A DNA stretch of 32,141 nucleotides from an uncultured Clostridium sp. (GTDB taxonomy: Bacteria; Bacillota; Clostridia; TANB77; CAG-508): assembly GCA_930987745.1 (NCBI GenBank), contig CAKNKX010000018.1, positions 1-32,141 of the forward strand, given 5' to 3'. Below the pieces are notes generated by a model. It made no database searches, had not been told where the DNA came from, and was given only the letters and a program-made list of their open reading frames with translations. This document shows, piece by piece, positions 17,096 through 24,818 of the stretch (its first letter is position 1; the number at the start of each line of letters is the position of its first letter). The translations under genes were made by a program, and so were the position numbers.

Positions 17096-17117
17096 GAAAC
17101 TAAAAGGAGGAGTGCTT

Positions 17118-17693
17118 ATGGCAAAAATAGTTTTAATCACAGGACCACAAGCAGTAGGGAAAATGACAGTAGGTCAAGAGCTTAGTAAAATAACAGATTT
17201 GAAATTATTTCATAATCATATGACAATTGATTTAGTATCACATTTTTTCAGTTATGGAACAGAGGTGGGGCAAAGGTTAGTTTCTGATATGAGAAAAATG
17301 ATATTTGAAGAAGTTGCAAAAAGCAATTTAGAAGGTATAATTTTTACATGTGTAGTTGCATATAATTGCAAAGAAGACATAGAGCAGACCAAATATATAA
17401 AAGAATTATTTAAGAAAAATAATGGTGAATTTTACTATGTAGAATTACAAGCTCCACTAGAAGTTAGATTAGAAAGAAACAAAACAGAAAACAGATTAAA
17501 TAATAAACCTTTTAAGAAAGACCTTGATATGAGTGAAAGACTTTTGTTAAACAGTGAAAAAATACACAGAACTAATTCTCTAGAAGGAGAAATAAAAGAA
17601 GAAAATTATATAAAAATAGATAATTCAAACATTTCAGCAAAAGAAGTTGCAAAAATCATAAAAGAAAGATTTAAGTTGGAGGAATTAAAATGA
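17118..17693 (+). CDS. P-loop kinase of the AAA/shikimate-kinase-like superfamily
   Basis: The 191-residue protein starts 'MAKIVLITGPQAVGKM', with the Walker A at residues 8-15. The next block 'LFHNHMTIDLV' and the later 'RLVSDMRKMIFEE', 'FYYVELQAPLEVRLERN' and 'NRLNNKPFKK' are typical of a small kinase family often annotated as AAA ATPase or shikimate kinase-like. It probably phosphorylates a small molecule; the substrate is unknown. The ATG at 17118 follows AAAGGAGG by 7 bases. It overlaps the next gene by four bases (ATGA) and follows an attenuator, so kinase and acetyltransferase are induced together. A modification or resistance role is possible. Confidence 0.75.
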   Translation: MAKIVLITGPQAVGKMTVGQELSKITDLKLFHNHMTIDLVSHFFSYGTEVGQRLVSDMRKMIFEEVAKSNLEGIIFTCVVAYNCKEDIEQTKYIKELFKKNNGEFYYVELQAPLEVRLERNKTENRLNNKPFKKDLDMSERLLLNSEKIHRTNSLEGEIKEENYIKIDNSNISAKEVAKIIKERFKLEELK

Positions 17694-18256
17694 AATATTT
17701 TAAAAAATTAGTAGGAGAAAAAATATATTTATCACCACCAAATGAAGAAGATATAGAAATATACACAAAATGGTTAAATGATTTTAATACAACAGATTAT
17801 ATAGGAAGAAGTAGTAAAATATGTACAATCGAAGCTGAAAAAGATTGGTATGAGAAAAACAGTAAAAAAGAGGATGGAGCTACTTTTGCAATTATAGAGG
17901 CCAAAACAGATAAATTAATAGGAAGTTGTAGCATAGATGGAATAAACAATATAAGTAGGACAGCAACTTTGGGAATATTTATTGGAGATGACGAAGCAAG
18001 AAATAAAGGATATGGAACTGAGGTTATTAAATTATTGCTAGATTTTGGATTTAACTATTTAAATCTTCATTCTATTCAGTTACATGTAATGGCCTTTAAC
18101 AAAAGAGCAATTAGGTGCTACGAAAAAGGTGGATTTAAAGAAGTCGGTAGAAGAAGAGAAGCTTATTATCTGAATGGAAAATATTATGATATTATAACTA
18201 TGGACATATTAAAAAAAGAGTTTAAAGAAGAAGTAATAAAAAATAAAAATTTATAA
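17690..18256 (+). CDS. GNAT acetyltransferase, RimJ/RimL type
   Basis: The 188-residue protein is a ribosomal-protein- or small-molecule-type N-acetyltransferase (Acetyltransf_3 group). 'GEKIYLSPPNEEDIEIYTKWLND' is the standard opening. The acetyl-CoA loop is 'NKGYGTEVIKLLLDFGF', and the end 'VMAFNKRAIRCYEKGGFKEVGR' with 'REAYYLNGKYYDIITMDIL' is classical. Its ATG overlaps the kinase stop codon and GGAGG lies just upstream, so it is translationally coupled. The target cannot be inferred. Confidence 0.88.
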   Translation: MKYFKKLVGEKIYLSPPNEEDIEIYTKWLNDFNTTDYIGRSSKICTIEAEKDWYEKNSKKEDGATFAIIEAKTDKLIGSCSIDGINNISRTATLGIFIGDDEARNKGYGTEVIKLLLDFGFNYLNLHSIQLHVMAFNKRAIRCYEKGGFKEVGRRREAYYLNGKYYDIITMDILKKEFKEEVIKNKNL

Positions 18257-18264
18257 AAATTCAC

Positions 18265-18293
18265 TTGACAACAGCGAACATATATTCTATAAT
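18265..18293 (+). promoter_or_regulatory. dinB promoter with a LexA-like operator in the spacer
   Basis: TTGACA (18265-18270) and TATAAT (18288-18293) are perfect and 17 bases apart. The spacer contains CGAACATATATTC (18275-18287), close to the Gram-positive LexA box CGAAC-N4-GTTCG with one half degraded. An SOS operator inside the promoter of a Y-family polymerase is what would be expected. Confidence 0.65.
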
Positions 18294-18308
18294 AAAAACG
18301 GTGATATT

Positions 18309-19524
18309 ATGCAAAAACAAATATTACATGTAGATGTTAATAATGCATTTTTAAGCTGGACTGCAGTAGATATGTTGAAAAACGGAAGTGAAATTGATAT
18401 AAGACAAATTCCTGCAATAATTGGAGGAGATGAATCAAAAAGATCTGGAATAGTTTTAGCCAAAAGTATGAAAGCAAAAGAATGTCGGAGTAAAAACTGC
18501 AGATACGATTTATCAAGCCAAAATTAAATGTCCAGGACTAAAAATATACCCATCAAATTATTCAATGTATAAAAAATATTCAAATCAGCTATATAACTTA
18601 TTATTAGAATATACAGACAAAATAGAAAGATTTAGTATAGATGAATGTTTTTTAGACATGACAAATTATCTAATGAAAGATAGCTTAATAAATAAAGCAA
18701 AAGAAATAAATAGAAGAGTAAAAAAAGAATTAGGTTTTACAGTAAATATAGGAGTGGCACACAACAAACTACTTGCTAAAATGGCCTCAGACTTTACAAA
18801 GCCAGATAGAATCCATACATTATATGAAGAAGAAATTCCAAAAAAGATGTGGCCACTTCCAATATCTGAACTATTTATGCTTGGAAGAAAAACTGTTCCA
18901 AAGTTATATAATATGCAAATAAAAACAATTGGAGATTTAGCAAAAGCAGATAAAAAAATATTAGCGAAAAAATTTGGAAAACATGGAATCCAAATGTGGG
19001 AATATGCAAACGGAATAGATGATTCTGAAGTGAAATATTTACCAGAAAAACCGAAATGTATAGGAAATTCTGTTACACTACCTGAAAACATATCAGAAAT
19101 AGAAAAGTTAGAAAAGATAGTACTTACAATATCAGAACAAGTCGCATATAGGTTAAGAAAAGAAAAACTACTTGCCAGAACTGTTAGTGTAGAGTTAAGA
19201 ACGAAAGACTTTGAAGATACATCACATCAAGGAAAATTAAATGATGTAACAGATACAACAAAAGAAATATATGAAAAGGCAAAAGAGTTACTAGATGAAA
19301 TGTATAAAAAAGGAACTCAAATTAGATTAGTGGGAGTAAGAGTAGATAACTTAGTAGAACAAAAGGAAAGACAAATTTCATTATTTTCAGACAAGGAAAA
19401 TGAAAAACAAGAAAAACTTGATAAAGTAATAGATGAATTAAAAAACAAATATGGATATAATTCTGTTACACGAGCAGGAAAAATGGATGTACAAAAAATA
19501 GTTAAATTAAAAGATGCAAAATAA
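18309..19524 (+). CDS. dinB: DNA polymerase IV (Y family), frame interrupted at a CGG codon
   Basis: The N-terminus 'ILHVDVNNAFLSWTAVDML' holds the first catalytic Asp, and 'RFSIDECFLDMT' holds the second Asp-Glu pair. Thumb, helix-hairpin-helix and little-finger regions follow ('LGRKTVPKLYNMQIKTIGDLA', and 'ARTVSVELRTKDFED'). At 18486-18488 the zero-frame codon is CGG after TGT, and that frame stops at 18525-18527. Moving +1 reads GGA GTA AAA ACT and gives the expected 'CGVKTADTIYQAKIKCPGL', continuing without other breaks to 19524 (about 404 residues, normal for the family). The polymerase bypasses DNA lesions at low fidelity. A start at ATG 18565 for the second part would remove the first catalytic Asp, so a split functional gene is unlikely. 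Confidence 0.9.
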
Positions 19525-19541
19525 AAGGAGCAAAATTCAAA

Positions 19542-20081
19542 ATGGAAGAATATCAAGAGTTAGAATATAAAGGAAAGGTAATTCCATATACTCTAGTAAA
19601 GTCAAAAATAAAAAACTTATATATCTATATAAAACAAGGAAAAGTTACAGTAAAAGTACCATATTTATTATCTAAAAAAAGACAACAAGAATTTGTAAAT
19701 CAAAAAGCAGAATGGATAGTAAAAAAACTTGAAGAAGAAAAAAGAAATACCAATAAAAAAGAAGAGAAAGTAGAAGAAAAGGATATAGAAAAACTTAAAA
19801 AAGTTGTAGAAAATTCTATTCAAAAATATAGCAAAATTTTAAAAGTATATCCAAATAAAGTAAGAATAAAAGATATAAAATATGCATGGGGCAGTTGTTC
19901 TGCTAAAAAGAATATTACAATAAATTTAAAACTTGCTACAAAAGATGAAAGAATCATTGAATATGTAGTTTTGCATGAAATGTGTCATTTAATAGAAATG
20001 AATCATTCAGAAAAATTTTGGAAACTGGTAGAAGAAAATATGAAAGATTATAAGATTTTAAGAAAAAAACTTAATAATTAA
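19542..20081 (+). CDS. YgjP-like metallopeptidase domain protein (DUF45)
   Basis: The 179-residue protein has the family order: an N-terminal beta-rich part, 'VKVPYLLSKKRQQEFVNQKAEW', the 'YAWGSCSAKKNITIN' block, and the zinc site 'LHEMCHLIEMNHSEKFW' (H-E-x-x-H plus a later His). A Lys/Glu-rich insert sits near residues 65-85. Proteins of this group resemble WLM/M48 zinc peptidases. Their substrates are not generally known. It follows dinB by 17 bases and may share its transcript. AAGGAG precedes the start. Confidence 0.88.
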   Translation: MEEYQELEYKGKVIPYTLVKSKIKNLYIYIKQGKVTVKVPYLLSKKRQQEFVNQKAEWIVKKLEEEKRNTNKKEEKVEEKDIEKLKKVVENSIQKYSKILKVYPNKVRIKDIKYAWGSCSAKKNITINLKLATKDERIIEYVVLHEMCHLIEMNHSEKFWKLVEENMKDYKILRKKLNN

Positions 20082-20169
20082 AAGAAATTTATAAAAAACA
20101 TATAAATTCTTACTTGCTTATAATGTATATATGATTTATAATAAAATAAATGATATATAGGAGATAGTC

Positions 20170-21063
20170 ATGTGGAATAGAAAAGAATTAAAAGAAAAAG
20201 CTAAAAATGTAATAAAAAATAATTATTGGACTGCAGTTATTGTTTGTTTTATTTTAATGATGTTCACAGGGGAATTTGGCTCAGTAACAGTAGTAACAAG
20301 AGAAAATGGTGAATCATTAGACCCGAATTATGTGGAAAATAGAATTAGTACATTTTTTAATGAAGAAGAAAGAGAAAATCTAATAAGGCAAAGATATCAA
20401 TTAAATAATATACCTGAACAAGCCATAAATGCAATAAGAGCAAATTTGAATAATATTATAAAATCTGAAAAATATATATTCAAAATATGGGATGCAATTA
20501 AATTATTTTATTTAGAAAAACCACAAATAGGAATAGCACTGTGTGTTGGTGCGATTATAGCTTGTGCATTTATAATATTTATTTCAGAGCCATTAACAGT
20601 AGGAGGAAAAAAATATTTTCTGAAAGCCAGAGAGAACAAAGAAACAAGAATTTCTACAATTTTAGATGTATATAAAAATAAAAACTGGTTTCACATTGCT
20701 GGAATAATGTTTTTGAAAAATTTATATAATTTATTGTGGTTTTTAACAATAATTGGTGGATTCATAAAAACATATGAATATAGGATGATTCCATATATTT
20801 TAGCACAAAATCCTAAAGTTTCAAAAAAAGAGGCATTTGATTTATCAAAACAAATGATGAATGGAAACAAGTGGAAAGCTTTTGTACTTGATATGTCATT
20901 CTTTTTATGGAATTTACTATCTGTATTAACATTTGGTTTACTAGGTATTTTATATGTAAATCCATATAGTTTAGCAACAAATACAGAGTTATATATTGTT
21001 TTAAAAGAAAAAGCAATTAAAGAAAAATATCAATATTGTGAAATATTAGAAAATAATCAATAA
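20170..21063 (+). CDS. DUF975 family membrane protein
   Basis: The 297-residue protein opens with 'MWNRKELKEKAKNVIKNNYW', the hallmark of DUF975, followed by a hydrophobic segment 'AVIVCFILMMF'. A hydrophilic loop of about 85 residues, a second membrane segment 'IGIALCVGAIIACAFIIFI' and at least two more hydrophobic stretches follow. The conserved 'GGKKYFLKARENKETRIS' and 'YRMIPYILAQNP' blocks of the family are present. These are integral membrane proteins of unknown function. GGAGA lies 5 bases before the ATG and a terminator follows, so it is a single-gene unit. Confidence 0.85.
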   Translation: MWNRKELKEKAKNVIKNNYWTAVIVCFILMMFTGEFGSVTVVTRENGESLDPNYVENRISTFFNEEERENLIRQRYQLNNIPEQAINAIRANLNNIIKSEKYIFKIWDAIKLFYLEKPQIGIALCVGAIIACAFIIFISEPLTVGGKKYFLKARENKETRISTILDVYKNKNWFHIAGIMFLKNLYNLLWFLTIIGGFIKTYEYRMIPYILAQNPKVSKKEAFDLSKQMMNGNKWKAFVLDMSFFLWNLLSVLTFGLLGILYVNPYSLATNTELYIVLKEKAIKEKYQYCEILENNQ

Positions 21064-21064
21064 A

Positions 21065-21093
21065 ATAAGTTTGCAATAGCAAGCTTATTTTTT
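21065..21093 (+). terminator. Terminator after the DUF975 gene
   Basis: AATAAGTTTGC pairs with GCAAGCTTATT (one G-U) around a short loop, followed by TTTTTT. Confidence 0.8.
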
Positions 21094-21243
21094 ACAACAA
21101 AAAAATGTAGAAGAGATAAAAATTAAATAAAAATACTTTTGAAAAAAATAGATATAAATAGGGAATTAGAACAAATAATGTCGTATTTTGTCAGGTAATG
21201 TAAAAAAGTGTTGAAAAGTGCAAAATATTGCGATGAAAAGTTC

Positions 21244-21272
21244 TTGCAAACACTGAAGTTTCATAGTATTAT
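21244..21272 (+). promoter_or_regulatory. Promoter of the DUF6514 gene
   Basis: TTGCAA (21244-21249), 17 bases, TATTAT (21267-21272). The preceding 150 bases contain no gene. Confidence 0.6.
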
Positions 21273-21325
21273 AAAAAAGCGTAAGCGAAAAACAAAGGAA
21301 AATAAAACGAAAGAGGAGAATGAAA

Positions 21326-21649
21326 ATGAAAGTGTTTTTTGGGAGTATTTTTATTAAAAAAGAAGAGTTGGAGGAAGCAAGAATTAATTATCCAATAAAA
21401 TTAGAATATTATAAAATTATAAATGAGGATGAATTTATAAATAAAAACAAAGAAAAATTTGGAATAAAGATTATAAAGACAGAGTACAAAGGTAAAGAGC
21501 CAAATATAGAAGAAAAAACAATAAAACATTTGTCAAATGATGAGGAAAAAGTGGACAAAATATTGAAGATTTTAAAAGATAATGAAGTTACACCAGTTTG
21601 TGTACAGGAAATTATTTTTGAGTTTTCAAAAAGTTTGCTACATATATAG
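21326..21649 (+). CDS. DUF6514-like small protein
   Basis: The 107-residue protein resembles the Clostridial DUF6514 family: a short beta-rich N-terminal half with 'EYYKIINED' and 'FGIKIIKTEY', followed by 'HLSNDEEKVDKILKILKDNEVTPVCVQEIIFEF', where 'V..LL..L..N.VTP..L.D...DF' is the family ending. Function unknown. Two ATGs compete; I prefer 21326, 9 bases after GAGGAG, to 21320, which is only about 3 bases from it. No membrane segment or signal peptide is seen. Confidence 0.65.
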   Translation: MKVFFGSIFIKKEELEEARINYPIKLEYYKIINEDEFINKNKEKFGIKIIKTEYKGKEPNIEEKTIKHLSNDEEKVDKILKILKDNEVTPVCVQEIIFEFSKSLLHI

Positions 21650-21677
21650 CAATAGAACAAAAATTTCCTTAAAAAGC

Positions 21678-21706
21678 TTGCAAAATAGAAAAAAGTAGTC
21701 TAGAAT
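21678..21706 (+). promoter_or_regulatory. Promoter of topA
   Basis: TTGCAA (21678-21683), 17 bases, TAGAAT (21701-21706). The leader then holds ATACTTCTTA (21720-21729), complementary to TAAGAAGTAT (21762-21771), a 10-base-pair helix that ends just before the GGAAAGG ribosome binding site. Confidence 0.6.
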
Positions 21707-21786
21707 ACAATAAGTGGAATATACTTCTTATAATTTATAAATTAAAACTTTAAGTAATAATTAAGAAGTATGGAAAGGAAATATTT

Positions 21787-23856
21787 ATGTCAGATAAATT
21801 AATAATAGTAGAATCACCCGCAAAAGCAAATACAATTAAAAAATTCTTAGGAGGAAGCACAAAAGTAGTTGCTTCAATGGGGCATATAAGAGATTTACCA
21901 AAATCAAAAATGGGAATAGATATAGAACATGATTTTGAACCTGAATATATAAATATAAGGGGAAAAGGAGATTTAATAAAATCACTAAAAAAAGATGCAA
22001 AGCAAGCAAAAAAAGTTTATCTTGCAACTGACCCTGACCGTGAAGGAGAAGCAATTGCATGGCATTTAGCGACAATTTTATCAGATGAAAAAGATAAAAT
22101 AACAAGAGTTACATTTAATGAAATTACAAAAGGGGCAGTACAAAAAGCCATTAAAGAGCCAAGAGATATTGATATAAACTTAGTAGATGCCCAACAAGCA
22201 AGAAGAGTCTTAGATAGAATAGTAGGATATAAAATAAGTCCTGTATTATGGAAAAAAGTAAAAAGAGGCTTGTCCGCAGGTCGTGTGCAATCTGTAGCAG
22301 TGAAACTAATAGTTGATAGAGAAGAAGAAATAGAAAAATTTATTCCAGAAGAATATTGGAATATATTTGCTAAACTTCAAGAGCCAGAGAGTAAAAAAGA
22401 ATTTGAAGCAAGGTTTTATGGTAAAGATAATAAAAAACAAGAAATCCATAATAAAGAAGAAGTAGATGAAATCTTAAAAAATATTGAAAAAGCAAAATAT
22501 ATAATAAAAGAAATTAAGAAAGGTGAAAAGAAAAGAACACCAGCACCACCTTTTACAACTAGTACAATGCAACAAGAAGCTTCAAGAAAATTGGGATTTA
22601 CATTAAAGAAAACAATGTCAATAGCACAAGGACTATATGAAGGTGTGAAAATACCAGAAAGAGGAACAATAGGTTTAATTACATATATGAGAACAGACTC
22701 TACAAGAATATCAGAAGAAGCAAGAGCAGCTGCAAAAGAGCAAATAGTAAAAACATATGGAGAAAAATACTATGAAAATAGATATTATAGAACAAAAAAA
22801 GACGCTCAAGATGCTCATGAAGGTATAAGACCAACATATGCTGATTTAAGTCCTGATAGCATAAAAGAAGCTTTGACAAATGACCAATATAAATTATATA
22901 AATTGATTTATAACAGATTCATGGCAAGTCAAATGGCAACTGCTATATATGATACAATTTCTGCAAATATAGATGCTAATGGATATACATTTAAAGCAAG
23001 TGGTCAAACAATTAAGTTTAAAGGATTTATGACTTTATATGTAGAAGGAACAGACTCAAAAGAACAAGAAGAAGAGAATATATTACCTGAGCTAAAAGAA
23101 AATGAAGAACTAAATCTTGTAAAAATAAATCCAAAACAAAGCTTCACAGAGCCACCTCCAAGATATACAGAAGCAAGTTTAGTAAAAGCATTAGAAGAAA
23201 AGGGAATAGGTAGACCAAGTACATATTCTCCAACAATTACAACAATTTTAGAAAGAAGATATATAGAAAAAGAGCAAAAGCAATTAAAACCAACAGAACT
23301 TGGAAAGGTTGTAAATAAGCTACTTACAGAAAACTTCAAAGATGTAATAAATGTTGAATTTACTGCTAAAATTGAAAATGAATTTGACGAAATTGCAGAA
23401 GGAAAAGAAGATTGGAAAAAAATGATAAGAAGTTTTTATTCACCATTTGAAAAAGAAGTTGAAAAAGTAGAAAAAGAATTAGAACATGTTGAATTACAAG
23501 ATGAAGTATCAGATGTAAAATGTGAAAAATGTGGCAGAATGATGGTATATAAATATGGAAGATACGGAAAATTCTTAGCATGTCCAGGATATCCTGAATG
23601 CAAAAATACAAAACCTATTATAGAAACAATTGATGTACCATGCCCAGTTTGTTCTGGTACAGTACAAGTAAGAAAAACAAAAAGAGGAAAAAAATATTAC
23701 ATATGTGAAAATAATCCTAAATCTTGTAATTATATTTCATGGAATAAGCCAAAACCTGGTGAAAAATGGGAACCAGAGGCCGAAAACACAGTAAAAAAAG
23801 TGGCTAAAAAAAGAAAAACAAAAAAGAAAACTACTAAAAAAGCATCTCAAAAATAA
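21787..23856 (+). CDS. topA: DNA topoisomerase I (type IA)
   Basis: The 689-residue enzyme relaxes negative supercoils. The TOPRIM domain is clear: 'LIIVESPAKANTIKKFLG', 'ASMGHIRDLPK' and 'ATDPDREGEAIAWHL' with the D-x-D-x-E metal site. The active-site Tyr is in 'GLITYMRTDSTRIS' (about residue 300). 'HEGIRPTYADL' and 'EKGIGRPSTYSPTI' are family blocks. The C-terminus has two four-cysteine zinc fingers ('CEKCGRMM...CPGYPEC' and 'CPVCSG...CENNPKSC'), then a Lys/Thr-rich basic tail that helps DNA binding. Length is normal. GGAAAGG lies 9 bases before the ATG. The last codons form the left arm of a terminator shared with yitT. Confidence 0.97.
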   Translation: MSDKLIIVESPAKANTIKKFLGGSTKVVASMGHIRDLPKSKMGIDIEHDFEPEYINIRGKGDLIKSLKKDAKQAKKVYLATDPDREGEAIAWHLATILSDEKDKITRVTFNEITKGAVQKAIKEPRDIDINLVDAQQARRVLDRIVGYKISPVLWKKVKRGLSAGRVQSVAVKLIVDREEEIEKFIPEEYWNIFAKLQEPESKKEFEARFYGKDNKKQEIHNKEEVDEILKNIEKAKYIIKEIKKGEKKRTPAPPFTTSTMQQEASRKLGFTLKKTMSIAQGLYEGVKIPERGTIGLITYMRTDSTRISEEARAAAKEQIVKTYGEKYYENRYYRTKKDAQDAHEGIRPTYADLSPDSIKEALTNDQYKLYKLIYNRFMASQMATAIYDTISANIDANGYTFKASGQTIKFKGFMTLYVEGTDSKEQEEENILPELKENEELNLVKINPKQSFTEPPPRYTEASLVKALEEKGIGRPSTYSPTITTILERRYIEKEQKQLKPTELGKVVNKLLTENFKDVINVEFTAKIENEFDEIAEGKEDWKKMIRSFYSPFEKEVEKVEKELEHVELQDEVSDVKCEKCGRMMVYKYGRYGKFLACPGYPECKNTKPIIETIDVPCPVCSGTVQVRKTKRGKKYYICENNPKSCNYISWNKPKPGEKWEPEAENTVKKVAKKRKTKKKTTKKASQK

Positions 23857-23871
23857 GAGATGCTTTTTTAA
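23837..23871. terminator. Bidirectional terminator between topA and the YitT gene
   Basis: AAAAAGCATCTC pairs with GAGATGCTTTTT. A-runs and T-runs flank both sides, so it can serve both converging genes. It overlaps the topA stop and the last bases of the minus-strand gene. Confidence 0.8.
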
Positions 23872-24746
23872 CTATGTCCTTCTTTAAAACCAAGCCCTAC
23901 AACTTCTCTAGAATTTGTTATTATTATAAAGGAGTCAGGGTCAACTGATTTTGCTTCTAATTTTAGTTTTTCTAGATTATTTCTAGAAACCGCACACATT
24001 AAAATAAGTTTTTCTTCACCTGTGTACATACCCTTTCCATATAAACCAGTAGAGCCTCTTTTTATATTTTTTTCTATTCTTTTTGCAATTTCTTGACTTT
24101 TATCAGAAATTATAATTGCAAGCTTTGTAAAATAAATGCCTTCAAATAAAATATCTAACATTTTTCCCATTATAAAAATTGATATTGCGGAATATAAACC
24201 AATTTCTATTTCTTTTAAAAATATCATATTAAGAAAAATAATAGTAGCATCTATAATAACAAGAATTTTACTTGTCTGAATTGTAGGATTTTGTTTATTT
24301 ATTATATAACTAACTAAATCACTACCACCTGTGGAAGAATGAGATTTTAAGATAATTGCAGTACCAATACCTAAAATAATTCCACCATAAATTGAAGCAA
24401 GTAAATTGTCATTGGTTAAAGCTTGAAATTTGTCTAAATAATCTATGAAAAAGGAAAGAAAAATTGTTCCAATTACAGATTTTATAAAAAAAGATTTTCC
24501 AACTTTAAAAATTGCAAAAACAAATAAAGGAATATTAATTATAATTATAGTAATTCCCATTGGAAGTGAAAATAAATAATATGAGATTGTTGCAATTCCA
24601 GAAATGCCACCTGAGGACAATTGATTAGGTAATAAAAACAAAGAAACACCAATTGCCATAAAAAAGCTACCAATTATAGTTCCTAACATTTCGAGGAAGA
24701 ACTTATTTATTTGTTTATATGAATTTGATTTTTTAAAATTTAGCAT
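23868..24746 (-). CDS. YitT family membrane protein (DUF161/DUF2179)
   Basis: The 292-residue protein has about five hydrophobic segments: 'MLGTIIGSFFMAIGVSLFLL' is the first and 'GGISGIATISYYLFSLPMG' carries the family's 'GG.SGI' block. 'STGGSDLVSYIINK' is a second conserved loop. The soluble C-terminal DUF2179 domain has 'RGSTGLYGKGMYTGEEKLILM' and 'DPDSFIIITNSREVVGLGF'. YitT-type proteins are widespread in Firmicutes, and a membrane transport or regulatory role is assumed but not established. AAGGTGA precedes the ATG. Confidence 0.92.
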   Translation of the reverse strand: MLNFKKSNSYKQINKFFLEMLGTIIGSFFMAIGVSLFLLPNQLSSGGISGIATISYYLFSLPMGITIIIINIPLFVFAIFKVGKSFFIKSVIGTIFLSFFIDYLDKFQALTNDNLLASIYGGIILGIGTAIILKSHSSTGGSDLVSYIINKQNPTIQTSKILVIIDATIIFLNMIFLKEIEIGLYSAISIFIMGKMLDILFEGIYFTKLAIIISDKSQEIAKRIEKNIKRGSTGLYGKGMYTGEEKLILMCAVSRNNLEKLKLEAKSVDPDSFIIITNSREVVGLGFKEGHS

Positions 24747-24818
24747 TTAATCACCTTAATTATAGTATTAAAAATAATTTGGTAAATTATGCATTTTATA
24801 TAACAAAAAAGAGAAGAA

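Noticed and set aside
19011..19013. Other CGG triplets inside genes (for example 811-814, 4258, 14627, 15044, 18145, 19011, 23565) as extra recoding sites
   Set aside because: All of these fall across codon boundaries in their genes (for example AAC GGA or GCG GCA) and the proteins continue normally through them.
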